From NCBI GenBank assembly GCA_963738445.1, contig CAVTWS010000004.1, forward strand, positions 186,001 to 250,000: 64,000 bases of DNA. The letters are read 5' to 3'. Below, piece by piece: positions 35,501 through 44,236 of the stretch. Source of the stretch: CAVTWS01 sp963738445 (GTDB taxonomy: Bacteria; Actinomycetota; Acidimicrobiia; Acidimicrobiales; SHLQ01). The notes beneath the pieces were generated by a model that ran no database searches, was not told the DNA's origin, and was given only the letters and a program-made list of their open reading frames with translations. The position numbers were made by a program, and so were the translations under genes. Every line of letters starts with the position of its first letter. Position 1 is the stretch's first letter.

Positions 35501-36304
35501 TCACTTTCGCCGAGACACGCCCCAAGGGTCGACGCCGGTCGGTACCGGCCCGATGATCGGGCCGAGGGCTCGCATGAGCGCAGCGCTCGCAATCGGCTGA
35601 GGCATGGGATCGATATGGGCGAGCGACGCGAGCGCCTGTGCCGCGGAGAGGGCGTCCGAGTCCGGCACCCAGGTCTTGGTGCCGTTGCTGTGGACCGCGT
35701 AGACCTCGGCGCGCGGCTCGAACCGAAAGAACCCGACCAGCATGTCGTCATCTCCTGTGGGTGATTCTGATGGTGGCGAAACGACCCGTCGGCGGGGCAC
35801 CACCGTCGCCGGCACCACGTCGCCGTGGACCGCTCGCCAGTGCCACGGCTCGTCCTGAATCTCCGCCGACCAGCCGAACCGGTGGGCGTTCTCCTTCAGC
35901 CACCGGCATGCCACCGTGTTCTCGGTGCGGCACGCGGCCACGTCGACCGCGAGACCCCAGCCGTGATTGCTGGTGCCGGGGACGGCGGCACGATCGACGC
36001 CTGCCTTCTTGACCCACCACTGCTCGCGCCACCATCGAGCACCCGTGCGATGGGAGGTCACCGGGATGTAGCGGTCGAGGAAGATCGCCACCTGGGTCAC
36101 CAGCGGGCGATAGGCGTCGGCGCCGACGGCGATGCTGACGCGGTCACCGTGGGCCGCCTGGCGCATGGCCATCCAGGAACCCGCCGCGGCGTGATGGAGG
36201 ACCTCGCCGCCGTCGACCGGCGTGAGGAGGTGGGCCTCGAGCTCACCGTTGGCCTGGCCCCGAAGATCGGCCGGTCGGACGAGCGCAGCGACGGGCAGGG
36301 TCAT
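35501..36304 (-). CDS. M15-family peptidase, D-Ala-D-Ala carboxypeptidase/endolysin-like
   Basis: A 267-residue zinc peptidase that trims cell-wall peptides. The motif GTSNHGWGLAVDVA near residue 115 supplies the zinc His and Asp, and EPWHWRAVHGD near residue 152 the third ligand and catalytic region (M15B/VanY pattern). After it a Pro/Ser linker leads to a domain of about 90 residues (MLVGFFRFEPRAEVYAV), seen in phage-type lysins and secreted peptidases. No signal peptide is obvious from ATG 36304. It borders the island remnant, so it may be host or prophage-derived. Confidence 0.8.
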   Translation of the reverse strand: MTLPVAALVRPADLRGQANGELEAHLLTPVDGGEVLHHAAAGSWMAMRQAAHGDRVSIAVGADAYRPLVTQVAIFLDRYIPVTSHRTGARWWREQWWVKKAGVDRAAVPGTSNHGWGLAVDVAACRTENTVACRWLKENAHRFGWSAEIQDEPWHWRAVHGDVVPATVVPRRRVVSPPSESPTGDDDMLVGFFRFEPRAEVYAVHSNGTKTWVPDSDALSAAQALASLAHIDPMPQPIASAALMRALGPIIGPVPTGVDPWGVSRRK

Positions 36305-36395
36305 GTCGAGTGCTCCGGCATCGGGCGGCCCCCTTGGTCGAACCGTACCAGCCTCGCATCCGGACAGCCCGCGGAGCCGACGGCGCGGCGGATCG

Positions 36396-37472
36396 TCATC
36401 CGGCCTCGAGCCGCTCCTGGGTGAGCTCCTGGATGAGCGCCCGGTCGTGAGGGAACTCGATGGTGAGGACCGCTCGGTCCGCCAGATCGAACCCCTCGAA
36501 CACGAACCCGGGCGAGACCGTGCAGCCGACGAGCGCGTACTCCGAACCCTGAGCGAGCCGGGCACCGAACCAGGTGCCGGTCGCCACGACGTGCTGCGGG
36601 TGGTCGGCGCTCAGTCGGGTGACGAGCGCCGGTCCGTCGGGCCGGAGCTCGACGATGTCGAGAGGGCCGCCACGGTGGAAATGCCAGATCTCGTCGGCGT
36701 CGATGCGGTGGAGGTGCGATCGTTGGCCATCGGCCAGCAGGTACAAGATGGCCGTGCTGACGCTGCGTCCGGAGCTCGGGACGGTGGCTGCCGCCCGGTA
36801 GGTCTGGCGATACCAGCCCCCCTCGGGGTGCGGTTCGAGACCGAGCGTGCGGATCAGCTCGTCAACGGCGGTCGGACCGGGGTGAACGGCTGACGCCGCG
36901 GTCCACTCCTCGCGGAGGACGCCGAAGACGATGTGATCGTGGTACCGGCCGTCGCGAAACTCGGCGTGGCGGATCACGCCCTCCTCCACCATGCCGACCT
37001 TCAGGAGGGCCCGCCTCTCTGCTGGGTTGTCGACTGCGGTGTCGGACTGCACCCGATGCAGGTTCGGATCACGCTCGAACAGGAACTGGATCAGCAGGCG
37101 CTGGGCGATCGTGCCGAGTCCCCGGCCCCGGAAACCAGGGAGCAGGTTGATGCCGATGGCCGGGCAGCGGCTTCGGTTCGACGGTCCCCACTGCTCGGTC
37201 CGCCAGGACACGTCGCCGACCCGAGTGCTGTCGGGGAGGCAGACGAGCAGCGTCCCGTGGTCGTGCCCGCACAGCCCATCCTCGAGAAACTGCTGGCGGA
37301 GCTCGAGCTCGACGGCGTAGGAATCGCGCTCGCCTCCGGGCCAGTTGTGCGGGCCCGTCAACGCGGGGTCGGCGGCAATGTCAGCCAGCCAGCGGAGGTC
37401 GCCTTCGGTGACGCGTCGCAGGGTCACCGGGGGGATCGGCGATGCGTCGTGGCTCGGCATCGGGTCGATCAT
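36396..37472 (-). CDS. GNAT acetyltransferase fused to DUF985 cupin
   Basis: A 358-residue two-domain protein. Residues 15-190 are a GNAT N-acetyltransferase (VTLRRVTEGDLRWLADI; acetyl-CoA loop GFRGRGLGTIAQRLL; NPAERRALLKVGM). Residues 203-345 are a DUF985 cupin (LIRTLGLEPHPEGGWYRQTY, SHLHRIDADEIWHFHRGGPL, FEGFDLADR). The domains are joined by a short linker without a frame break, so this is a real fusion, not adjacent genes. DUF985 proteins are related to sugar epimerase-type cupins. The substrate of either half is unknown. Confidence 0.85.
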   Translation of the reverse strand: MIDPMPSHDASPIPPVTLRRVTEGDLRWLADIAADPALTGPHNWPGGERDSYAVELELRQQFLEDGLCGHDHGTLLVCLPDSTRVGDVSWRTEQWGPSNRSRCPAIGINLLPGFRGRGLGTIAQRLLIQFLFERDPNLHRVQSDTAVDNPAERRALLKVGMVEEGVIRHAEFRDGRYHDHIVFGVLREEWTAASAVHPGPTAVDELIRTLGLEPHPEGGWYRQTYRAAATVPSSGRSVSTAILYLLADGQRSHLHRIDADEIWHFHRGGPLDIVELRPDGPALVTRLSADHPQHVVATGTWFGARLAQGSEYALVGCTVSPGFVFEGFDLADRAVLTIEFPHDRALIQELTQERLEAG

Positions 37473-37581
37473 GGCAGAGCGCTGCGGGCCGTTCGTATCC
37501 GGGACGAGCCGGTGTCAGAATGCGGTCCCGTCGTGCGTCGACGGTGTCCGGGCTTCGACCCGAGTGAGCGGAGGATCGATC

Positions 37582-38640
37582 ATGACACCGAGCACCATGC
37601 GGGCGTGGCAGGTGCACGAGTACGGCGAGCCCATCGACGTGCTCCGCCTCGAGGAGGTTCCGGTGCCGGAGCCGGGGCCGGGCGAGATTCTCGTGCGCGC
37701 CCTCGCCGTGCCCCTCAACCTGAACGACTACGAGCGGGTCACCGGAGCCAACATGGCGGTACGGCCACCGCTCCCGTACCCGCCGGGCATGGAGACGATG
37801 GGCATCGTGGAGGCAGCGGGTTCGGGGGCCGAGGCGCTGCTCGGGACACGCGTCGCTGCGAACACCAAGATGGCCATCGGCGGTTTCGCCGAGTACGTCG
37901 TCGGTTCTGCGGCCTCGGCCTTCGAGGTGCCCGAGTCGATCGCCCTCCCGGACGCGGCGTGCATCTACTTCCCGTTCCACCTGGCCTACATGGGGCTCTT
38001 CGATCGAGCCGACCTCCAAGCCGGAGAGAGCGTGCTCATCCACGCCGCGGCGGGCGGCTCGGGTTCGGCCGCGATCCAGTTGGCGAAACATCGGGGCGCG
38101 AAGGTTTTCGCCACCGTCGGCTCGGATGCCAAGAAGCAGCTCTGCTCCGACCTCGGCGCCGATGTCGTCATCAACTACACGACGGAAGACTTCGCCGAGG
38201 TCGTGCTCGCCGAAACCCAGAACCGCGGTGTCGATGTCGTCTTCGACAACGTTGGGGAGGCGGTGTGGGCACCGTCGCTCAAGTGCATCGCCTACAACGG
38301 CCGCTACCTGATGATGGGGTTTGCCTCCGACAAGCGATTCGTCGACGAGAAGTTCGTCGTGCCCCGTCAGCTGTCGCTGGCGAACATCCGTCTCTGCGGC
38401 GTGCTGCTGTCGTACGTGCCCGATGCCGGTGTGCCGGCGATGAAGGCCGCCATCGGGGCCAATTTCGCCCCCACTTCGCTCGGCGTGCGCATCCAGAGCG
38501 AGATCGTCGGTCTCGTGCAGGCGGGCGCGGTGAAGCCGGTGGTCGGCCGGGTCGTGGAGTTCGACGAGTTGCCGACGGCTCTCGCGGCGATGATCAACCG
38601 CGACACGGTGGGCCGGGTCGTCGGCAAGCTCTGGGACTGA
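37582..38640 (+). CDS. Zinc-type alcohol dehydrogenase/quinone oxidoreductase family enzyme
   Basis: A 352-residue medium-chain dehydrogenase/reductase of the NADPH:quinone oxidoreductase type. It has the GroES-like N-terminal domain (MRAWQVHEYGEPIDVL), the nucleotide motif VLIHAAAGGSGSAAIQLAKHRGAKVFATVGS (AxxGxxG form), and the C-terminal VGRVVEFDELPTAL. The structural-zinc cysteine cluster is absent, as in the quinone oxidoreductase group. ATG 37582 follows GGAGG. The gene faces away from the GNAT-cupin gene. Physiological substrate unknown. Confidence 0.87.
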   Translation: MTPSTMRAWQVHEYGEPIDVLRLEEVPVPEPGPGEILVRALAVPLNLNDYERVTGANMAVRPPLPYPPGMETMGIVEAAGSGAEALLGTRVAANTKMAIGGFAEYVVGSAASAFEVPESIALPDAACIYFPFHLAYMGLFDRADLQAGESVLIHAAAGGSGSAAIQLAKHRGAKVFATVGSDAKKQLCSDLGADVVINYTTEDFAEVVLAETQNRGVDVVFDNVGEAVWAPSLKCIAYNGRYLMMGFASDKRFVDEKFVVPRQLSLANIRLCGVLLSYVPDAGVPAMKAAIGANFAPTSLGVRIQSEIVGLVQAGAVKPVVGRVVEFDELPTALAAMINRDTVGRVVGKLWD

Positions 38641-38716
38641 CCGGCTCCCTCATTGCCAGCGGAGCCGCGGCCTCCCTAAGGTGCGTCGTACCGCACGAGG
38701 CGGCGAGGGGGTAGGA

Positions 38717-39136
38717 ATGGGCACGACCGAAGAAGTGACCGACGAGGTGGCGGCGCCCCTCAAACCGTTCTTCTACGACACCGCCCAGCTGCCGGGCTAC
38801 ACGATCGCCGATCTCATGGGCGACGGGCCCGAGGCCGAGCAGATGCTCGATGTGTTCGGACGAGATCTGGTCACCAAGACCATCATCCAGACGGACCAGT
38901 TCGCGGTGTTCCACGAATCAGCCAAGCCGGGCGAGCGGGTCAAACCCCACCGTCACGGAACCCAGCAGGTCACCTACGTCCTGCGGGGCGAGCTGATCTA
39001 CGGCAACCAGCGCACGACCGCCGGGATGGGTTACTTCAGCCCCGACACCATCTACTCGTGGCGGGCCGGCGACGAGGGCGCCGAGTGGATCGAGATCCAC
39101 GCCGGGTCGCCGGGCATCTTTCTCGACCGCGCGTGA
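38717..39136 (+). CDS. Cupin-domain protein
   Basis: A 139-residue single-cupin protein. The metal-binding motif is HESAKPGERVKPHRHGTQQVTYVLRGEL with His-x-His, and the second motif is SWRAGDEGAEWIEIHAGSPG. ATG 38717 is preceded by GGGGTAGGA. It follows the oxidoreductase by 76 bases and may be co-transcribed. Cupins of this size bind small molecules or act as isomerases or oxygenases; no role can be assigned. Confidence 0.8.
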   Translation: MGTTEEVTDEVAAPLKPFFYDTAQLPGYTIADLMGDGPEAEQMLDVFGRDLVTKTIIQTDQFAVFHESAKPGERVKPHRHGTQQVTYVLRGELIYGNQRTTAGMGYFSPDTIYSWRAGDEGAEWIEIHAGSPGIFLDRA

Positions 39137-39229
39137 CCGCCATTCCCCGCCGTCGTTCTTCCCGCGGGGTTCGGCCGACCTAGCCGATAGGGCTGTTCGC
39201 ATCATTTCGTAGCTCTTCCGTCCGCCCTA

Positions 39230-39246
39230 CTGTCCGCTCTGGACAG
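39230..39246 (+). promoter_or_regulatory. Inverted repeat just before the polysaccharide operon
   Basis: CTGTCC, GCTCT, GGACAG is a perfect 6-base inverted repeat that ends 13 bases before ATG 39260, directly before the GCGGGAGGG ribosome site. It could be an operator or an RNA hairpin that affects access to the ribosome site. Confidence 0.45.
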
Positions 39247-39259
39247 CGGGAGGGAAACC

Positions 39260-40768
39260 ATGGAGCCAACGGGACGACGACGACGATTGCTCACGATCGG
39301 CCTCGACGCGGTCGAGGCCCCGGTGGTGATGGAGATGATCGCCGCGGGCCGGGCCCCCAATCTGGCCGCGCTCGAATCGCGCGGTCTCTCGGTCGACGTC
39401 CAGGCGCCCTGCATGGCGCTGCTGCCGGGCGCCATCTGGCAGGACCTGCTCACCGGACGCCATGCGGGAGATCACGGCTCGTACTACACCGAATGCGTCC
39501 ACACGGGTGAGGGCGCGGTGCGACCGGTCGACCCGCACGCGCTCGTCGGCAGCTACTACTTCGAGCTCGCCGCCCGCGCCGGAAGGAAGGTGGTGGCGAT
39601 CGACCTGCCCCTCGTCGCGTCGTTCCCGGGGCCGGACGGTCTGACCCTGGTTGCCGAGTGGCATGTGCACGACGCCGTGTGGGGGCGAGCTACGAATCCG
39701 CCGGATCTGCTGGCTGACCTGGAGCACCGGTTCGGCGTGCGGCCGTACGACCGATGCGATCTGAACCACGGTGAGTCGGAGTCCGACCTCGGGGCCTTCG
39801 CCGAAATGCTCGTCTCGGAGCTGTGCATCAAGGTCGACATGATCGAGCACGTCCTGACGACCCACGAGTGGGACCATGCCGTGATCGGGCTGAGCCAGGG
39901 CCACTGTGCCGGGCACCAGTTGTGGGCCCTCCACCAGCAGTCGGCCGCAACCGGTGATCCGTTCTCGAGCCCGATGGCTCAGGTGTACGCCGCTCTCGAT
40001 CGCGCCGTGGGGCGCCTGATCGAGGTCGCCGGTCCGGACTGTGACCTGGTCGTCGTCACCAGCCACGGCATGAGCGACTACATCGGTGGGCCGCAACTGC
40101 TCCCCGTGCTCATGGAGAGGTGGGGGTACGGCAATCCGCGCCCGCACCTGTCCGCAGTGCGACGTCTGCTGCCCCGATCCCTGATCGACCGCTCGTTCAA
40201 GCGGTGGCCCCGGCTGCGGGCGGCCGTGTCGGATCGGGGCGTGCTCGCGGCTCGGCTCGGCCCGGATACGCGTGCCGTCGCCGTGCCCAACAACCGCGTT
40301 GGCGCCGTACGGCTCAACATCGCCGGTCGGGAGCCGGACGGTCTGGTCACGGAGGTGGAAGGAGAGCTGGTCGACCTCGAGCGTCGGCTGATGGGGCTCC
40401 GGCACGTGGAGACGGGCGAGCCGATCATCGAACGCGTCGTTCGGCCGGCTGACGTCTATGGCCCTGACCACCACCCCGATCTCCCCGATCTGCTCGTGGA
40501 GTTCCGCCGGGACCTGGGCCCGCTGACTGCGGCGATCTGCCCCGAGATCGGCCGTGTAGACGTGGCGAGCCAGAGGGCGTACTACCCGCGCACGGGCGAT
40601 CACAGCGACGCATCGAGGTTGTGGATCGACCATCGTGGCGTGACGGAACTGGCGCCCATGCGAACGTCGGACGTGGCGGCCACGCTGCTGGCGTTGCTCG
40701 ACGTACCGCTTCCCGACGGCATCGACGGCCGGGTGGCCGTGGGCTTGAGGAACCCGGTCGCCCCATGA
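39260..40768 (+). CDS. Alkaline phosphatase-superfamily phosphodiesterase-like protein
   Basis: A 502-residue cytoplasmic protein of the type I phosphodiesterase/nucleotide pyrophosphatase group. TIGLDAVEAPVVMEMIAAGRAPNL gives the first metal Asp, TSHGMSDYIGG the later metal His, and GDHSDASRLWIDH the last His. The catalytic Thr/Ser region around LLPGAIWQDLLTG is atypical. Related proteins occur in exopolysaccharide and nodulation-type clusters. It is the first gene of a run of overlapping genes up to 49441 and overlaps the next by four bases. Confidence 0.8.
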   Translation: MEPTGRRRRLLTIGLDAVEAPVVMEMIAAGRAPNLAALESRGLSVDVQAPCMALLPGAIWQDLLTGRHAGDHGSYYTECVHTGEGAVRPVDPHALVGSYYFELAARAGRKVVAIDLPLVASFPGPDGLTLVAEWHVHDAVWGRATNPPDLLADLEHRFGVRPYDRCDLNHGESESDLGAFAEMLVSELCIKVDMIEHVLTTHEWDHAVIGLSQGHCAGHQLWALHQQSAATGDPFSSPMAQVYAALDRAVGRLIEVAGPDCDLVVVTSHGMSDYIGGPQLLPVLMERWGYGNPRPHLSAVRRLLPRSLIDRSFKRWPRLRAAVSDRGVLAARLGPDTRAVAVPNNRVGAVRLNIAGREPDGLVTEVEGELVDLERRLMGLRHVETGEPIIERVVRPADVYGPDHHPDLPDLLVEFRRDLGPLTAAICPEIGRVDVASQRAYYPRTGDHSDASRLWIDHRGVTELAPMRTSDVAATLLALLDVPLPDGIDGRVAVGLRNPVAP

Positions 40769-41781
40769 ACGCGAACCGGGTGTCCGTCGTCATGCCGGCG
40801 TATGAGGCGGCGTCCACGATCGACGACGCCCTCACCTCGATCGCCGATCAGACGCGGCCTCCGCACGAGGTCATCGTGGTCGACGACGGCTCCACCGACG
40901 CCACGGCCGAACGGGCCGAGCGGTGGTCCGGCCGTCTGCCGATGGTGGTGATCCGACGCGATTCCAACATCGGATGCGGAGGGGCGCGGCGGCAGGCGAT
41001 CGAAGCGGGGACGGGCGATCTGATCGCGCCGCTCGATGCGGACGACATCTGGACTGCCGATCACCTGGCCACCGTGGTGCCCCTCGCCACCGATCCCCTC
41101 GTCATCGTCGGCGTCCGTCGACTCCGGTGGATGTCCGGCGTCGAGCCGGCGGCCCGCTGCGAGCTCTGGTTCCCGCGCCCGGAGCGGGAGACCGCGGAGA
41201 TCCTTCGGGGCAACTTCTTGTTCTACGGCTCGGTGGCCTACCGCCAGACGATCATCGACAACGGCGGCTGGGGCCACCGACGCCTGGTCGACGACTGGGA
41301 CACGTGGATCCGCATGATCGTCGGTGGTGGCTGCCGGGTGGTGCCGAGTCCTCGACCGACGGTGCTCTATCGCACCACGGTGTCGTCGTTGTCCGCCGCC
41401 GACGGGTGTCTCCCGGCCGAGCTTTCTCTCTGTGAGTCGGTGTTGGCCGATCCGATCTCGACGCACCATCGTTCCGTCGTGCGGGCGGCCCGCCGCCGTT
41501 TCCTCGCCCGTCAGATCCTGCTCGGTGGTCTCGAGTCGAGCGCCGCAGGACGCTCACACGAGGCCCGCCGCGCGTTCCTCCGTGCCGGCCTGCTCGACCG
41601 TTCGCTCCACGGCGGCACCCGCCCGGCGCCGATGGGCAGCGTGACGCTCCGCGCAGCCGCCGCCTTCATCGCACCCTCGGTCGCCAGCCGTCGACGCGGA
41701 GAGATCCTCGCCGGCAAGGCCCTGGCGATCGCGACAACCCCCGGCTGCGCCATGCCGGCCGACGAAGGGACACCCGTCTGA
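40765..41781 (+). CDS. Family 2 glycosyltransferase
   Basis: A 338-residue inverting glycosyltransferase with a GT-A fold. The nucleotide-sugar loop is VVMPAYEAASTIDDALTSI, DDGSTDAT is the first acidic motif, and LDADDIWTADHL is the DxD motif. WDTWIRMIVGG matches the acceptor-side motif. A C-terminal region of about 100 residues (RRRFLARQILLGG) follows. It probably adds a sugar from UDP- or GDP-sugar to the growing polymer unit. ATG 40765 overlaps the previous stop (ATGA). Confidence 0.87.
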   Translation: MNANRVSVVMPAYEAASTIDDALTSIADQTRPPHEVIVVDDGSTDATAERAERWSGRLPMVVIRRDSNIGCGGARRQAIEAGTGDLIAPLDADDIWTADHLATVVPLATDPLVIVGVRRLRWMSGVEPAARCELWFPRPERETAEILRGNFLFYGSVAYRQTIIDNGGWGHRRLVDDWDTWIRMIVGGGCRVVPSPRPTVLYRTTVSSLSAADGCLPAELSLCESVLADPISTHHRSVVRAARRRFLARQILLGGLESSAAGRSHEARRAFLRAGLLDRSLHGGTRPAPMGSVTLRAAAAFIAPSVASRRRGEILAGKALAIATTPGCAMPADEGTPV

Positions 41782-42800
41782 TGGACGTCACGCTTGACCA
41801 CGACATCGAACGATCGGTCGGTGATCATCCGGCGGCCGGCTCACCCGTCGGAGAGCCGGTTCCTGCCGGCGCCGGCAGACGGATCGGCAGGAGCCGCGGC
41901 CTCACCGATCGGCCGATGCGGATGGCCGTCCTCATCGGCCTGTTGGCCGCGGCCGGAGGCGTCGTCGGTGGTGTCGTGGGCCTCGCCCTTCCCAAGGACT
42001 ACGAGGTGCGGATGGCGGCCCAGATCGACCACGTGCTCGTGTTCCCGTCCTGGGAGTCCAATCAGGCCACGGCCCGCTTTTCCCAGACCGTCCGGCGTGA
42101 CGACGTCCAGCGCGCCGCTGCCGCGGCGGCGGGCGTTCCGGTGAGCACGTTCGGGGATGTCTCCGCTCTCGGCCAGGACGGTTCGCCCATCGTCGACGTG
42201 GAGCTCGTGGTCGACGACCCGTCGGTCGGTCCGGCGGCGATGTCCGCGCTCGTCGACGAGGCGCTGCGCACGCTGGTGCAGAGCGATCTCGTGCCGGCCC
42301 AGCTGGTGGTGGAGGAGGGCGAGCCGGAGCTCGCCGCGGTCGAGGCCGAGCTCGAGTCGATCTGGAGCCAGGCGGGCCAGGCCCCAGGGACGAACCTGGG
42401 CGACCTGTTCAACCGCAGCACCTCGGATCTGGCGGTCAAGCAGGCCGAGCTGCCCAATGCCTCCGAGGACTGGATCGTCGCTCAGCTGACCGCCGAGATC
42501 TCCGTGCTGGAGGATCAGGTCGCGGCCATTGAGCCCGTCGTGACGGACTGGTACCGGGCCGAGGCGCTCCGCAACGATCTCGACTCGCGTTTGGGTCCGG
42601 CCCAGGAGCGACTCGCCGAGCTCGAGGTCGGCGTGGGGGTGCTCGACGCCGGTGGCCACCGGGGACCGGCATCGGTGGCCGAGCTGTCCCGGCGCACCGT
42701 GGTCGGCCGGTTCGCGGCGGGCGGCGCTGCGCTCGGTATCGCGGTCGGACTCGGTCTCCTGGCTTGGGTCGCCCTGCGTCGCCCGCGATCCGCACGGTGA
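41781..42800 (+). CDS. Chain-length regulator (Wzz-like) membrane protein
   Basis: A 339-residue protein with the co-polymerase layout: a cytoplasmic N-terminus, one membrane helix (MAVLIGLLAAAGGVVGGVVGL, about residues 48-70), a large extracytoplasmic region with coiled coil (ELAAVEAELESIW, AEISVLEDQVAAIE), and a second helix near the C-terminus (FAAGGAALGIAVGLGLLAWVAL). Such proteins set polysaccharide length with the polymerase. No tyrosine kinase domain is attached. It shares ATG/TGA bases with its neighbours. Confidence 0.75.
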   Translation: MDVTLDHDIERSVGDHPAAGSPVGEPVPAGAGRRIGRSRGLTDRPMRMAVLIGLLAAAGGVVGGVVGLALPKDYEVRMAAQIDHVLVFPSWESNQATARFSQTVRRDDVQRAAAAAAGVPVSTFGDVSALGQDGSPIVDVELVVDDPSVGPAAMSALVDEALRTLVQSDLVPAQLVVEEGEPELAAVEAELESIWSQAGQAPGTNLGDLFNRSTSDLAVKQAELPNASEDWIVAQLTAEISVLEDQVAAIEPVVTDWYRAEALRNDLDSRLGPAQERLAELEVGVGVLDAGGHRGPASVAELSRRTVVGRFAAGGAALGIAVGLGLLAWVALRRPRSAR

Positions 42801-44236
42801 CACCGGTGACCTTCGCAGCACCAGTCGACGTGACGGACACCCGGCGGGATGACGAGCCGCGGGAGGAGGCCGCGGCGATTCCGCGGACTCGTCTGATCGT
42901 GACGCTGGTCGTCTCCGGCGGTTGCGTGGCGGTGGCCGGCGTGCTCACGGGGTCGATGGTGCTGGTGGCGCTCGGCGCCTTGTTGGCGGGAGTCGGTGCC
43001 ACGGCGGCGGCGATCCTCATCCCCGAGGTGTTCGTGCTGGTCTTCGTCGTCGGCCGGCCGATGATCGACGTGGGTCCGTCGTACGGGCGCGGTCCGAACG
43101 TCAACATGCCGGTGGCCGGGCTTCTCCTCGTGGCGTTGGCGACCTGGGCGTGGCGCCACCGCCGATCCCTCGTCGGGCCGTCCGCCTCGGCGTGGGCCGC
43201 CGTGCTCCTGGCCACGGCGGGTCTCCTCTCCGTGCTCGGATCGAGGGATCTCGTGCAGTCGGCGAACATGGCGCTGCGGCTGGTCACCATCGTGGCGTTG
43301 TACGTGTTCGCCGAACAGATCGGCCGCCGCGACCCGAGCTATCTCCCGAAGCTGGTTGCGGCGATCCTCGGATCGGTCTTGGTGGCGGCGACGGTGGGGG
43401 CGGCGCAGATCGTCGGCGTCGTCCGATTGCCGATCGAGGTCGGGATCGGCGGCCTGGTCGACGTCCAGGAGTTCCGGGTCGGCGGCCCGTATCCCGCTGC
43501 GACCGTCTTCGCCACCCACCTGTTCGTGGGTCTGGGCCTGCTGTTGCTGGTCGTCCCCCGACTGTGGCTGAGCGGTCACTGGCGGCTGGTCATCCCCCAC
43601 GCGCTCGCGCTGGCGGGACTGTTCGGCTGGATCATGATGGAGAACCAGAGCCGGAGCCCGGCCATCGCGGTGCTCATCGCGCTCGCCTTCGCCACCGTCA
43701 CCCGGTGGCGGGTCATCGGCGTGGCCTTCACCCTGATGGTGATCCTGGGCGGGCTGGCCACCCTCGATGCCGAAGGCACCCGGATCGACGAGGTGGGCTC
43801 GGGCTCGACGCCGGGCGCCGAAGCCGACACCGTGCAATGGCGCCTCTCCTACTGGGAGCGCAACCTTCCTCGCGTCGCCGACAACCCCATCACCGGGATC
43901 GGACTCGGACGGGTGGAGCAGCTGAACTCGGCGGGTCAACCACCCCACAACACGGCCGTGCAGAGCATCGTCGAGATGGGCGCGTTCGGAGCGGCGATGT
44001 ACGTCGGCCTGCTCGGGTTCCTGGCGCTCGACCTGCTGCGGGCCTTGCGGGCCAGCCGGGGAACGCCGCGATGGGACCTGATGGTGGTCGTCACCGGCAT
44101 GTGCCTCGGGTACGGCTTCATCGGGATGTTCGAGAACCTTCTGACTCAGGTGGTGACGAGTGGCCCGATGGCCTTGATCACCGGCGTGGCGCTCGGCTGC
44201 GCCCGGCGAGCTGTCGATGACGAGGTAGTTGGGTGA
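42797..44236 (+). CDS. O-antigen ligase/polymerase (Wzy-like)
   Basis: A 479-residue protein with about 12 membrane helices. The family region is MMENQSRSPAIAVLIALAF with its conserved Arg, followed by the large loop WRLSYWERNLPRVADNPITGIGLG and PPHNTAVQSIVEMGAFG, the typical H-N-T motif of Wzy_C proteins. It would polymerise or ligate lipid-linked sugar units on the outer face of the membrane. GTG 42797 overlaps the Wzz-like stop by four bases. Confidence 0.82.
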   Translation: MTPVTFAAPVDVTDTRRDDEPREEAAAIPRTRLIVTLVVSGGCVAVAGVLTGSMVLVALGALLAGVGATAAAILIPEVFVLVFVVGRPMIDVGPSYGRGPNVNMPVAGLLLVALATWAWRHRRSLVGPSASAWAAVLLATAGLLSVLGSRDLVQSANMALRLVTIVALYVFAEQIGRRDPSYLPKLVAAILGSVLVAATVGAAQIVGVVRLPIEVGIGGLVDVQEFRVGGPYPAATVFATHLFVGLGLLLLVVPRLWLSGHWRLVIPHALALAGLFGWIMMENQSRSPAIAVLIALAFATVTRWRVIGVAFTLMVILGGLATLDAEGTRIDEVGSGSTPGAEADTVQWRLSYWERNLPRVADNPITGIGLGRVEQLNSAGQPPHNTAVQSIVEMGAFGAAMYVGLLGFLALDLLRALRASRGTPRWDLMVVVTGMCLGYGFIGMFENLLTQVVTSGPMALITGVALGCARRAVDDEVVG

